In this document: positions 52,961 to 61,989 of the stretch, in pieces
Position numbering within the stretch: position 1 is the first letter of the stretch
How the letters are laid out: every line of letters begins with the position of its first letter
Assembly: GCA_013298695.1 (NCBI GenBank)
Contig: JAAFIS010000009.1
Location: 62,001-126,000 of the forward strand
Reading direction: 5' to 3'
From: Betaproteobacteria bacterium
GTDB lineage: Bacteria > Pseudomonadota > Gammaproteobacteria > Burkholderiales > Casimicrobiaceae
DNA length: 64,000 nt
Notes under the pieces: model-generated
Told to the model about the DNA's origin: nothing
The model's database searches: none
Seen by the model: the letters and a program-made list of their open reading frames with translations, nothing else
Position numbers and translations under genes: made by a program

Positions 52961-55246
52961 TTAGCTCGTTTTTGCGAGTTCCGGCTTGTCGCCGTAGTAA
53001 TAGAACTGTTGCTCATAACCATACATCGCGAGCTCGCTGCCGATCTTAGTAAGGATTGCGCCGATCGGCACACGTCCGGCTTGGCGTAAACGGCGAACGG
53101 CGTTGCGAATCGCGGCTTTTCGAGTTTTTGAGCTCTCAACGACGAAGATCGACGCATCGACGCGATTGCAAAGAATGATCGAGTCAGCGATCCCCAAAAT
53201 TGGCGGACCATCAAAAATAATGTGATCAAAATTGGTCATCGATGGATCGATAAGCTTCAACAAATTATCGCCGCTCAAAAGCTCAGCCGGGTTGGGCGGA
53301 ATGGGGCCGCCAGTAATCGCGTAAAGATTCGGGAAACGCGTCATCCGTGTCACCGAAATTGGATCGATGTTTGATGACAATATGTTTGACAAGCCTTCGT
53401 TGTGATCCATGCCCAACATACGGTGCATCGTTGGATTGCGCATGTCCGCGTCAACCAGCAGCACACGCTTTCCCATATGAGCCAAAGCGGCGGCCAGCGA
53501 AAACGCTGACGTCGATTTGCCTTCGTTTTTTGTGCAGCTCGTTACCACGATAGTGCGGGGCGCGCCGCGAGCCGTCGAAAACTGCAATGCAGTTCGCACT
53601 GAGCGGTAAGCCTCGGCAAGCGCCGATCGCGGCTCCTCGGTTGCCTGAAACGCAGCCGTTGTCTTCGTCGTATTCACCCGAGGAATCACGCCGATTAACG
53701 GCAGACCTGTGAAGCGCTCAACCTCATCGGGAAACTTAATCGAATCGTCCATGTATTCGATTACAAAAGCAAGCGCCAGACCAGCCATCAAACCGAGCAA
53801 CAAACCCGTCATCACGCCGCGCATCACGTCAGGTCGGAAAGGGAAAAGCGGTGTTTCGGCCTTGTCGACAACCGCAACATTGTTGGTATTGGCTTGAGCG
53901 GTGATTGCGAGTTCTTTAGACCGCTGCAACAAACTCGCAAACAGGTCGCGATTGGTGTCGACTTCTCGCTTCAAAATCCCGTAGCGAATGCCTTGATCTT
54001 GTGCGTCGAGGATGTTTCGTTTGGACGATTCCACGCGCGCGCGAAGCCGCTCCTCTTGCGCGCGCGCCGAATCAAGCGCCGCACGAGCGGTGATTTCCAC
54101 GGTCGTTGAAATCGTCTTTGCCTCTTCTTGGATTCGCTTCTCTGCGTTTTCAATCTGCGCCTGCAATGCCTGCATTCGCGGGTGCGTAGGCTTATAGGTG
54201 CGCAATGCGTCTTGATATTCAAGCTCGAGCTTCGCTTTGCTTTCTTTGAAAGTGGAGATAGCTTTGTTTTCCAGAAGCTCTTTTGTTGAGGATGAAGTGC
54301 GCTTCGCCTCTTCGTAGTTGGCCTCTGCCTTGATGCGTTCGCGCTCAGCGGCTGAGAGTGCAGAGGAGAAGTCACTGAAATTCTGTGCAACGGGATTGCT
54401 TTTTTCTTCGACGTTAAGAATTTGCTTCTGTTTGGTATACGCAATCAGCGCGTTTTCGGATTCTTCGAGGCGCGCTTTCGCCTTGGTCAGCTCTTGTTCA
54501 AGAAACTTTCTAGCGTATGACGAAGCATCGACTTTCCGATCTAGGTTGGATGCGATGTAGGCGTCAGCCCACGCGTTCGCCATTTTCGCGGCGAGCGCCG
54601 GGTCGGCACCAATCACGCCGATGCGTACGAGCTTTGTGTTTGGGATCGGCGTGACTTGCATCGAGCCGCGCAAACCGCCAAGCACGGATTCGCGATCCAG
54701 TACCTGCCGATCCGTTACCGACGGCTCGCTGCGCTTGCGCAGCGTTGTCATGATCCGCCCGATCCAATCGTTTCGTTCCTCTGTGTTTTCTGCGGATTTG
54801 GTTGGCGCTTGTTCTACTGGGCGCCCCGATCGATCAATGTCTAGATTGAGGGTCTCCATCACCCGTTCAGCGATTTGCCGACTGCGCAGCAGCTCGAGCT
54901 GAGTCAGCAAAAATGAGCCGTCATCGTACGCATCTTCAATCGTTCCACGCGCGTCTTTGTAATCAACGACTCGCGGTGCCGCACGATCAATTTGCAGGGT
55001 CGTGCTAGCTTGATACAGCGGCGTTTCCATCAAGGTGCGGATGGTTAGGTAAACGACACCCACGAGCGTTGCTGAAATGATCCACCACTTCCGCTTGAAG
55101 ATGATGCGGATAAGATCCCGAAGATGAAGAGAGTCGTCGGCCTCCGCGTTCATGGTCGCGGGCTGCGCGTAGACTGCAAGTGGGTGCGCGGCTTGGGGAA
55201 CTAAGCTTCCGCCGGGCGCTGGCGCAGGATTGGTGGGCAAACTCAA
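52961..55246 (-). CDS. Wzc-like polysaccharide chain-length protein and tyrosine kinase
   Basis: 761 residues. Start TTG 55246 has GGAG 5 bases upstream. An ATG at 55153 is possible but has no ribosome site. Order: an N-terminal Wzz domain with membrane helix (W-W-I-I-S-A-T-L-V-G-V-V-Y), a coiled coil, a second helix (M-T-G-L-L-L-G-L-M-A-G-L), then the BY-kinase. Kinase motifs are Walker A T-K-N-E-G-K-S-T (about 570), Walker A' L-L-V-D-A-D-M-R-N-P, Walker B D-H-I-I-F-D-G-P-P. A C-terminal Tyr cluster F-Y-Y-Y-G is the autophosphorylation site. It controls polymer length together with the CpsB-like phosphatase. Confidence 0.93.
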   Translation of the reverse strand: MSLPTNPAPAPGGSLVPQAAHPLAVYAQPATMNAEADDSLHLRDLIRIIFKRKWWIISATLVGVVYLTIRTLMETPLYQASTTLQIDRAAPRVVDYKDARGTIEDAYDDGSFLLTQLELLRSRQIAERVMETLNLDIDRSGRPVEQAPTKSAENTEERNDWIGRIMTTLRKRSEPSVTDRQVLDRESVLGGLRGSMQVTPIPNTKLVRIGVIGADPALAAKMANAWADAYIASNLDRKVDASSYARKFLEQELTKAKARLEESENALIAYTKQKQILNVEEKSNPVAQNFSDFSSALSAAERERIKAEANYEEAKRTSSSTKELLENKAISTFKESKAKLELEYQDALRTYKPTHPRMQALQAQIENAEKRIQEEAKTISTTVEITARAALDSARAQEERLRARVESSKRNILDAQDQGIRYGILKREVDTNRDLFASLLQRSKELAITAQANTNNVAVVDKAETPLFPFRPDVMRGVMTGLLLGLMAGLALAFVIEYMDDSIKFPDEVERFTGLPLIGVIPRVNTTKTTAAFQATEEPRSALAEAYRSVRTALQFSTARGAPRTIVVTSCTKNEGKSTSAFSLAAALAHMGKRVLLVDADMRNPTMHRMLGMDHNEGLSNILSSNIDPISVTRMTRFPNLYAITGGPIPPNPAELLSGDNLLKLIDPSMTNFDHIIFDGPPILGIADSIILCNRVDASIFVVESSKTRKAAIRNAVRRLRQAGRVPIGAILTKIGSELAMYGYEQQFYYYGDKPELAKTS

Positions 55247-55351
55247 ATCAACTCCGTATTGATGTTTTGGATTTCGTTACTAAAAATGGAAATAGCTACC
55301 CTGGCGCTTAGCACCCAGTTTCTTTATCGTGTCTGCTCGGGCCGTAGCAAT

Positions 55352-56116
55352 CTATCTCAACAAAAATCCAAGCGGATTAAATACCGAGAGTACGTCTGAT
55401 AGCACGGAGTCACGCAACGCTGCGCGTGTTTTGGACCGATTTACAACGATCAGGTCATCGTTGATAATTCGCGGATCTTCCAACTCGCCCGTGCGAATTT
55501 TTTCGACGTCAAAGGTAAGCGTGTCCTGTTTTCCGTCGGTCGTCATCCGGAAAACTTTTACGTTGGTCAAATCTCCGAGATTGCCCTGTCCACCGGCCAA
55601 GGCAATGGCGCGCAGTAAGGTGGTCGGTCCCTGCAGCGGGAACACGCCGGGCTTGCCTACCGCGCCTTCGATCGTGAAGCGAGAACTGATGGCCTCTTTG
55701 ACAAACACCGTGACCTGTGGATCTTGCAGATAGTTCTCCGACAAACGATCTGCGATTAATTTTTCAAGCTGAATGGCAGTCAGGCCGATCGCCATTACCT
55801 GACCTACAAGCGGCAGGCTGATATTGCCAACGGAGTTCACACGAACAGTGCGCGTGAGCTCTGCTTGGCCGTAAACCGTGATGTCGAGTAAATCCTGCCC
55901 GCCGATTTTGTACTCATCGAGCACGGCTGCCGGTAACCGAACCGTGCCGCTAGCTTTTTGGCTCGCAGACGCTTCAGCCGCGCGCGTCGAGCCTTGTGTT
56001 GGCGAGTTTTGAGCGTGGCCGGAAGCCGTGATGCTAAGCGTGAAGATAGCAGCGAAGGAGGCGCGAAACCAAAGCGTTTCATGCGCGCTCAATCCAAACA
56101 GTCGAAGTGATTTCAT
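55352..56116 (-). CDS. Wza-like polysaccharide export protein
   Basis: 254 residues from ATG 56116 with GGAG about 9 bases upstream; GTG 56131 overlapping the previous stop by one base is the alternative. A signal peptide ends S-G-H-A-Q; there is no lipobox Cys, so it differs from E. coli Wza. The Poly_export domain reads Y-K-I-G-G-Q-D-L-L-D-I-T-V-Y-G, and a SLBB domain follows with F-T-I-E-G-A-V-G-K-P-G-V-F and I-A-L-A-G-G. It forms the outer-membrane channel for the polymer. The C-terminal end carries no obvious amphipathic helix. Confidence 0.9.
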   Translation of the reverse strand: MKSLRLFGLSAHETLWFRASFAAIFTLSITASGHAQNSPTQGSTRAAEASASQKASGTVRLPAAVLDEYKIGGQDLLDITVYGQAELTRTVRVNSVGNISLPLVGQVMAIGLTAIQLEKLIADRLSENYLQDPQVTVFVKEAISSRFTIEGAVGKPGVFPLQGPTTLLRAIALAGGQGNLGDLTNVKVFRMTTDGKQDTLTFDVEKIRTGELEDPRIINDDLIVVNRSKTRAALRDSVLSDVLSVFNPLGFLLR

Positions 56117-56130
56117 GTCTCTAGTCTCCA

Positions 56131-56964
56131 CTAATCGGGCGTTCGCCCAAGCAGGCGATTCACCATAGACTGGATTATCCTCTTTGACGCGGGTAATTGC
56201 GCGCCCAATTCGTTCAGTGCTGGTGGGCGATTGATCGGCCCGCTGGAGCCGTTTGTCAGCACGTGCATTGGCCTGACAACAGTCATCGCTTCAGCTTCTT
56301 CTTCACCCACGAGTGCCGCAGCGCGCTGGCGCGCCTCCGCCAAGACCGGTGCGCGGCGACCAGTGGTATGACCGTCAGAGGCGAGCACATCGCACCAACC
56401 CTCACCAACGAAGCGCTCCGCGAGTCGTTGGGCGGCAGGTCCGAAACGCCCGATGAGCGCGCCGCCTGTGACCTGCATCCAGGCGCCGCTGCGCGAGAGT
56501 GCGAAAAATTCGTCGATATGACCTCCGATCCACGACAGGCGCTCCGGATGGGTAATGATTGGCACGTAACCTGACGTAATGATTTTGAACACGGCGTCAG
56601 TAAATCCAGGCGGGCGAACGTGATGCGATGGCTCAAGTAACAAAAATTTACTGCCAGCAAGCGTAAGAATTCTTCCCGTTGCTATGCCGTCAAGTACGTC
56701 CGGCACTAGGTGGGTGTCCGCGCCAAAATTTAATTGCAGTGGAATGCCTTTGTCATGAAGAATCAGTTGCAAGTTTGCAACACCGCGCTTGATATCGGGC
56801 CCCTTGTTCTCGTAGAGGCCTGGGTAAATATGTGGGGTGCAAAACGTTGTGTGGATGCCGTCTTCAACGGCGAGACGAGCCATTTCCAGTGAGCCGGTGA
56901 GCGTGGCTGGGCCATCATCAATTCCTGGCAGCATGTGACAATGCAAATCAATCACGCTCTTCAC
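56131..56964 (-). CDS. CpsB/CapC-type PHP-domain tyrosine phosphatase
   Basis: 277 residues from GTG 56964 (a second in-frame GTG follows at 56955). It belongs to the YwqE/CpsB type: D-L-H-C-H-M-L-P-G-I-D-D-G-P gives the first metal-binding His pair, then C-T-P-H-I-Y-P-G, G-A-D-T-H, L-L-E-P-S-H-H, T-H-P-E-R and L-A-S-D-G-H-T. It dephosphorylates the Tyr cluster of the Wzc-like kinase. It is the first gene of the minus-strand operon and shares a 96-base gap with the divergent peptide cluster. Confidence 0.93.
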   Translation of the reverse strand: MKSVIDLHCHMLPGIDDGPATLTGSLEMARLAVEDGIHTTFCTPHIYPGLYENKGPDIKRGVANLQLILHDKGIPLQLNFGADTHLVPDVLDGIATGRILTLAGSKFLLLEPSHHVRPPGFTDAVFKIITSGYVPIITHPERLSWIGGHIDEFFALSRSGAWMQVTGGALIGRFGPAAQRLAERFVGEGWCDVLASDGHTTGRRAPVLAEARQRAAALVGEEEAEAMTVVRPMHVLTNGSSGPINRPPALNELGAQLPASKRIIQSMVNRLLGRTPD

Positions 56965-56984
56965 CCACAGTTACACGTTACTTG

Positions 56985-57036
56985 CTCGCATCCCAAACCA
57001 CTCGCAATGCGAGCAGTGATGATAGGGGATTGCGAG
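56985..57036. promoter_or_regulatory. CTCGCA/TGCGAG repeats in divergent promoter gap
   Basis: CTCGCA occurs at 56985-56990 and 57001-57006, TGCGAG at 57008-57013 and 57031-57036. CTCGCAAT (57001-57008) and ATTGCGAG (57029-57036) form an 8-base perfect inverted repeat 20 bases apart. It is suited to bind a dimeric regulator controlling both the exopolysaccharide and peptide operons. No -10/-35 pair was securely assigned. Confidence 0.4.
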
Positions 57037-57060
57037 CGAAAATAATTTGTATTTGCCATT

Positions 57061-58239
57061 TTGCTCTCAGCGCTTTTGACAGCCTCATCGCCCACTATTT
57101 CCACCCACCAAGCCGAGTTGTCGCTCCCGACTTGGAGAGCCCACGCTTGCGCACTCACCGCCGTCATTGATGACGTTGACATAAACGCTAGCGTTGACGA
57201 ATTACGACTTGCCATTACAGAACGCGACACGTTGCAACGTAGCCGACAAGATCAATCGTTGACTGAGAGCGTTGCTGCGTTTCTGCTGCACCACGGACTC
57301 TCCGGTATCTGGCATCGCGCACTTTCTGCGTCAAATCAACTCAGCGCAGATGCAACGCATCTTTTGCGGGAGTTGCGCCCCGCGTATCTCGGGCATGTGA
57401 TGCAGCAGCGCGCGCAGGAGCTGATAATGGATAAGGTGTGCGACGCGCTCGAAAACGCTGGCGTCGCGTTTGTATTTTTGAAGGCAGCAGCGCTACGCGA
57501 CATGCTCTACCCAGACCCAGGTTTGCGCCCGTGCACAGACATCGATGTTCTGATCAACCCGAGCGATCAGGCGATTGCTCATTCGGCTCTGCTGGCCATC
57601 GGTGGCAAGGACGTAGTCAGTAACGCTCACTCACGGCATGAGTGCACGATTGCACTCGGAATGGTTGACGTCGATCTACACTGGGATGTGCTCGCACCCG
57701 GGCGATTGCCTCCTGCAATGACTCGGCAGATCATCAAGCGCCGCGTGAAATCTACGTTCGGGTGGCGCCCAGATAACGTCGACGTTTTGCTGCTTGCGTT
57801 GGTTCATCCCGCATTTGCAAAACACGTGTGTTCGCGCCACGTGGGACTCAACCGCGCGGCCGACACGCTACTAATGCTGGAACGCTTTAATTTTTCGCAA
57901 CAAGAGTTCGTGATCTTCAAGCGGCGCTTGCGTGATAACGGCGTTTTATTTGGGGCTACAGCCAGTATATATTGGTTATCGAAAATCAGTAGTAACGCCC
58001 GGATAGCCCAATTAAATAACCTACTCAACAGCGAAGTCAAATATTTTAGGATGCGCTACCTTCGCCTTTGGATTGATCGAGATTGGCCGGATTTTTGGGT
58101 CGACCGGAACCGCTTTTTGCTGAACATCGCCTTCACAGCCTGGTTGCAAGACACGCCGATTCGAGTTTTTTTCCGCCAAATCCGCGCAAAGCTCGCGCCG
58201 TGGGATCACCGAATCGAAAACGCGAAAGCGGCCGTGTGA
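57061..58239 (+). CDS. Nucleotidyltransferase family protein (lasso cluster)
   Basis: 392 residues from TTG 57061; a stop codon at 57043 limits the frame and no ATG lies near the N-terminus, so the start is uncertain. The nucleotidyltransferase fold shows F-L-K-A-A-A-L-R-D-M-L-Y and P-C-T-D-I-D-V-L-I, where the D-x-D pair binds metal. This uncharacterised family recurs next to lasso peptide and exopolysaccharide genes. It might modify the peptide, for example by nucleotidyl or phosphoryl transfer, but that is inference. Its stop overlaps the ABC gene start (TGATG), so translation is coupled. Confidence 0.8.
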   Translation: MLSALLTASSPTISTHQAELSLPTWRAHACALTAVIDDVDINASVDELRLAITERDTLQRSRQDQSLTESVAAFLLHHGLSGIWHRALSASNQLSADATHLLRELRPAYLGHVMQQRAQELIMDKVCDALENAGVAFVFLKAAALRDMLYPDPGLRPCTDIDVLINPSDQAIAHSALLAIGGKDVVSNAHSRHECTIALGMVDVDLHWDVLAPGRLPPAMTRQIIKRRVKSTFGWRPDNVDVLLLALVHPAFAKHVCSRHVGLNRAADTLLMLERFNFSQQEFVIFKRRLRDNGVLFGATASIYWLSKISSNARIAQLNNLLNSEVKYFRMRYLRLWIDRDWPDFWVDRNRFLLNIAFTAWLQDTPIRVFFRQIRAKLAPWDHRIENAKAAV

Positions 58240-59963
58240 TGTCAGCGTTTGTCTCGTCGCTCGCGAGGTTCGCTGTTCCACATCGAAGCGCAATCGCGCT
58301 CGGCGGCGCCTTCCTCATTGGTGAAGCGTTGCTTGGGTTGGTTTTGCCTTGGATGGGCGGGAAGTTCGTTGATTCCGTGTTTGGCGGCGTGACTGGCAAA
58401 GGCTGGCATTTCAATGAAATTTTGCTGGCGGTTGGCGCGCTGTTTACGGTGCAAGCAATGCTCTCCATCGTCGGTGGTCACCTATTCGCGAAGCGAGCCG
58501 TGCTGATTTCGTCTGATATTCGCGAGCGCACCTACGCTCACCTGCAGTCACTCCCACTGCCGTATTTTCAGCAACGCCGCCAAGGTGAAATTCTCGCGGT
58601 GCTTACTAACGACGTTTCAGTTATTAGCCACTATTTAAGCGCAAGCGTCGTGAGCATCCTGCCATCAGCAGTCACTGCGGTGGGTTCGATTGTTTTGATG
58701 ATTTCAATTGATCCACGCATGGCCGCTGCAGCCACCTTTGCGATCCCTCTTTTTTACCTATTGATCAAACTCGTCGGTCGCGGGATGCGGTCGCTCTCGC
58801 AGCAATTGCAAGAAGCCTGGGCGCGCGGATTTGCGCTCGAAGAAGAAAACGTGAGCCTACTCCCTGCAATAAAGGCAGTGGCTAGAGAACGGCTCGAGGC
58901 CGGTCGCCATCGAGCGCAACTCGCGAATATCGTTGCACTCACCATAAAACAGCAGTGGCGGCAAACAGCGATTGGTCCGGGCATGACTTGGGCGGCGTCG
59001 ATGGGCATGCTCGCGATTTTGTGGGTTGCGGGCGAGCGTGTGTTGGGTGGCGAGCTAGGCAAAGGCGCGTTAGTGTCTTTCTTGCTGTACACCGCCTTGC
59101 TAACGCGCCCGGTGAGCGCGATGGCAGGCTTGTACGGTCAGACCCAACACGCGCGCGCGGCGATGGAGCGTATCGATGCGCTGTACTCAACCCCACCTGA
59201 GAACTATGCGGACGATGCGCCGCCGCTCGTGGTGAGCGCAGGCGAAATCGAATTTCGCGGCGTCGAATTTTCCTACGCAAATCGATCGCCGATCCTTACC
59301 GGATTCAACCTTCGAATCCCGGCAAAACAGACTATCGCCATCACCGGAGACAACGGCGTTGGCAAGTCGACGCTTGTTTCGTTGTTGCTCAGATTTAACG
59401 TACCCAGCGCGGGGATGATTCTTATTGATGGCGTCGATGTTGCTACGCGATCGTTGGAAAGTTTGCGCAAGTCAATCGGCTACGTCTCGCAAAACGTCTA
59501 CCTAGTAAACGGAACGGTGCGCGACAACATCGCCTACGGTCGACCCAATGCGACGATGGAGGAGGTGGCGCGTGCTGCCCATCTCGCACAAGCCGCAGAC
59601 TTCATTTCTGCTTTGCCCGAAAACTATGACACGGTCATCGGCGATCACGGAATTCGCTTGTCAGGCGGACAGCGGCAGCGCGTTGCGCTCGCGCGCGTGT
59701 TGCTATTAAACCCACCGATCCTCGTGTTCGACGAAGCTACCGCGATGTTCGATCCTGATGCAGAACTCAGTTTTTTGCACGATTGCGCTGCGGCGCTTGC
59801 GGATCGCACAGTCATTCTTATCACGCATCGCCCTGCGAGTTTGGCGCTCGCCGATCGGATTGTTCGACTCACGGATGGCGACGTCGTGTCGATGCCACAC
59901 GTTGTTGAAATGCAGCGATCCGACCCGCTTCACGTTGCGCAAAACGCAACCGAGACGCTGTGA
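58239..59963 (+). CDS. ABC exporter (lasso peptide D-type)
   Basis: 574 residues from ATG 58239. The N-terminal half has six membrane helices. The ATPase has Walker A G-D-N-G-V-G-K-S-T (about 370), Q-loop V-S-Q-N, signature L-S-G-G-Q-R-Q-R-V (about 473), Walker B I-L-V-F-D-E-A-T and H-loop I-T-H-R. It is a fused half-transporter of ABCB type without an N-terminal C39 peptidase, which suits lasso peptides whose leader is removed by B2. It probably exports the mature peptide and gives immunity, by analogy with McjD. Confidence 0.9.
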   Translation: MSAFVSSLARFAVPHRSAIALGGAFLIGEALLGLVLPWMGGKFVDSVFGGVTGKGWHFNEILLAVGALFTVQAMLSIVGGHLFAKRAVLISSDIRERTYAHLQSLPLPYFQQRRQGEILAVLTNDVSVISHYLSASVVSILPSAVTAVGSIVLMISIDPRMAAAATFAIPLFYLLIKLVGRGMRSLSQQLQEAWARGFALEEENVSLLPAIKAVARERLEAGRHRAQLANIVALTIKQQWRQTAIGPGMTWAASMGMLAILWVAGERVLGGELGKGALVSFLLYTALLTRPVSAMAGLYGQTQHARAAMERIDALYSTPPENYADDAPPLVVSAGEIEFRGVEFSYANRSPILTGFNLRIPAKQTIAITGDNGVGKSTLVSLLLRFNVPSAGMILIDGVDVATRSLESLRKSIGYVSQNVYLVNGTVRDNIAYGRPNATMEEVARAAHLAQAADFISALPENYDTVIGDHGIRLSGGQRQRVALARVLLLNPPILVFDEATAMFDPDAELSFLHDCAAALADRTVILITHRPASLALADRIVRLTDGDVVSMPHVVEMQRSDPLHVAQNATETL

Positions 59964-60011
59964 GCTGTGCGAAAATTCATGGGTCGAGGCAAACATAAAA
60001 GATAGCGGTGA

Positions 60012-60296
60012 ATGAGCACTATTTGGACTCAAAAAATTGAACACGCAGATGATGTGCTGCATCAGGAATTGAGCGGCGAAACCGTGCTTCTTAATTTGAA
60101 AACCGAGCACTACTTCGGACTCGATCCAGTCGGCACGCGCATTTGGCAAGTGGTCGGTGAAACGTCGAGCGCTGAAGCCGTTGTCGCGAAACTGCTTACC
60201 GAGTATGAAGTGGAAGAGCCTCAATTGCGAGCGGACGTCGAACGGCTGGTCGGGGAGCTGTCATCGGCGGGATTGCTTCGCCTTTCAGCGGTTTAG
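60012..60296 (+). CDS. PqqD-like peptide recognition protein (lasso B1)
   Basis: 94 residues, a stand-alone RiPP recognition element. It reads V-L-L-N-L-K-T-E-H-Y-F-G-L-D-P-V-G-T-R-I-W-Q, the hallmark of PqqD-like B1 proteins, then a helical end with L-V-G-E-L-S-S-A-G-L-L. It would bind the leader of the precursor and present it to the B2 protease. It lies between exporter and B2, 48 and 33 bases away. Confidence 0.9.
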   Translation: MSTIWTQKIEHADDVLHQELSGETVLLNLKTEHYFGLDPVGTRIWQVVGETSSAEAVVAKLLTEYEVEEPQLRADVERLVGELSSAGLLRLSAV

Positions 60297-60329
60297 TGTT
60301 CGCTAGCTCTTTCGAAGCGATACCTTCAG

Positions 60330-60761
60330 ATGTCAGCCCTCCGCACCGCTAAATCGCTGTCACTACAGCAGTGGCGATATCTCGCAAAATCGCTGGTACT
60401 GCTTCCCATCGTTGATTTGAGTTTGCGCATGCGAGGTTATGCCGCCACATTAAGTACCCTAAATAGTCTATCGGCAACCGCTCTAGCAACGCGACAGCAT
60501 TGGGGTGAAAGCGACTTTCCGCGCGATATCGCTAAGGTCGTAGAAATTGCTGGCCGCCGGAGTTTTTGGCCTAACAGCTGCCTAAGGCAGGCGTTGTTAT
60601 TGAAATATTTTTTAGCGAAGCAGGGCATTGCTTGCGACCTCCGCATCGGCGTGAAAAATTCGCCCGAAACATCCTTCGGTGCGCACGCTTGGGTAGAGCG
60701 AGATGGCGTCGTGATTATTGGCGGCGAACATGCGCAGTTGCTCTACGCGAAACTCATTTAA
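60330..60761 (+). CDS. Lasso peptide B2-type leader protease (transglutaminase-like)
   Basis: 143 residues, normal for a stand-alone B2. Catalytic Cys lies in N-S-C-L-R-Q-A-L-L-L-K-Y (Cys 84) and His in G-A-H-A-W-V-E (His 119). The third residue of the triad, usually Asp, is not obvious after V-V-I-I-G-G; Asp 125 is the nearest. It removes the leader from the precursor, needing B1 and ATP-independent chemistry. It ends 13 bases before the methyltransferase gene. Confidence 0.9.
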   Translation: MSALRTAKSLSLQQWRYLAKSLVLLPIVDLSLRMRGYAATLSTLNSLSATALATRQHWGESDFPRDIAKVVEIAGRRSFWPNSCLRQALLLKYFLAKQGIACDLRIGVKNSPETSFGAHAWVERDGVVIIGGEHAQLLYAKLI

Positions 60762-60774
60762 CTCAAGAAAATTA

Positions 60775-61905
60775 ATGTCTTACGCCGATCTCAATGGCCA
60801 ACGCACAATGGCGTTTGACGAAACCCGTAACGCGCTCTACGAAGCCGCGATCAAGCGCGTGGTGACACCTGATTCAGTCGTGCTCGATTTGGGCTCGGGC
60901 CTAGGCATTCATGCGCTCATGGCCGCGCGTGCCGGCGCGAAACGCGTGTTCATGGTCGAACCGGAAAACGTAATCCATTCCGCAATGGAAATCGCAAAAC
61001 ACAATGGCTACGGTGATCGCGTGGAGGCGTTTCAGGGGCGGATCGAAGAGGTCACGCTACCCGAAAAAGTCGATGTCATTATTTCCGTGTTCACCGGAAA
61101 TTTGCTCTACAGCGAAGACTTGCTGCCGTCGCTCTACCACGCGCGCGACAAATGGATGAATCCCGGCGGCACAATGATTCCAGATGCGGCGGAACTCATG
61201 ATGGCACCGATCAGCGCGCCGAAACTCTTTGATGATGCGGTAGAAGCCTGGTCAAAACCGCATCGCGACTTTGATTACTCGCCGCTGCGCCGTTACGCTG
61301 GAAACGTGATTTTGGGTGATCGCGACGCTACAGAACATGCCCAGTTGCTAGCCAACGAACAAATGCTTGTTTCCGAAAATTTCTACATCGCAACCAATAC
61401 TGATCTCGATCGTCGCGCCACGTTTCAAATCAGTAAAGACGGCACTTGCCACGCGCTGCACACCTGGATTCGCATCCACGTGGGCGACGAATGGGCGGCG
61501 ACTGGCCCCATCAAAGCGCCGATGCATTGGACCGCACAAAGTCTAACGCTCGATCCACCGCTCGAAGTGAGCGCAGGTGAAACGTTCGAGGCGCGTTTGC
61601 GACGACCCGCGTATGGCGAGTGGACGTGGAACGCGTCCGCGCGAAGCGGCAAAAGACTGCATTCAACGTTTTTGTCGCTACCGCTCGGTGCATCTGCTTT
61701 AGCGGCGCTGGCGGCGGGGGCTAAACCTACGCTATCGCCTCACGGGCTGGCCTATCGCACTGTGCTTTCGTGCATTGATGGCGACCACTCGGTGACAGAA
61801 ATCGCAGCAAAACTGCTCGCTGATTACCCAAAGGAATTTCGCGACCCCGCAATTGCCACACGGTTTATTCACAATTTGTTGCGCCGCTTCGCGGCACCGA
61901 AATGA
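60775..61905 (+). CDS. PRMT-like methyltransferase fused to C-terminal PqqD-like recognition domain
   Basis: 376 residues from ATG 60775. SAM motif I is V-V-L-D-L-G-S-G-L-G (35-44); V-F-M-V-E-P follows. The segment I-I-S-V-F-T-G-N-L-L-Y-S-E-D lines up with the double-E loop of protein arginine methyltransferases, but the first Glu is Val 105 and only Glu 114 remains. A-R-D-K-W and the H-W pair (251-252, THW loop) are kept, and the beta-barrel part follows. Residues about 318-376 (Y-R-T-V-L-S-C-I-D-G-D-H-S-V-T-E-I-A) form a PqqD-like domain, which would dock it on the same leader as B1. The methylated residue is unknown. Confidence 0.88.
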   Translation: MSYADLNGQRTMAFDETRNALYEAAIKRVVTPDSVVLDLGSGLGIHALMAARAGAKRVFMVEPENVIHSAMEIAKHNGYGDRVEAFQGRIEEVTLPEKVDVIISVFTGNLLYSEDLLPSLYHARDKWMNPGGTMIPDAAELMMAPISAPKLFDDAVEAWSKPHRDFDYSPLRRYAGNVILGDRDATEHAQLLANEQMLVSENFYIATNTDLDRRATFQISKDGTCHALHTWIRIHVGDEWAATGPIKAPMHWTAQSLTLDPPLEVSAGETFEARLRRPAYGEWTWNASARSGKRLHSTFLSLPLGASALAALAAGAKPTLSPHGLAYRTVLSCIDGDHSVTEIAAKLLADYPKEFRDPAIATRFIHNLLRRFAAPK

Positions 61906-61989
61906 CTTGTCTGTGAAGGTCGATTGTGGCCGCCTGTTTCGTTTGGTGAAGAAAACGTCGATCCCTCAACGAAACGCCCTTCGCGCACA

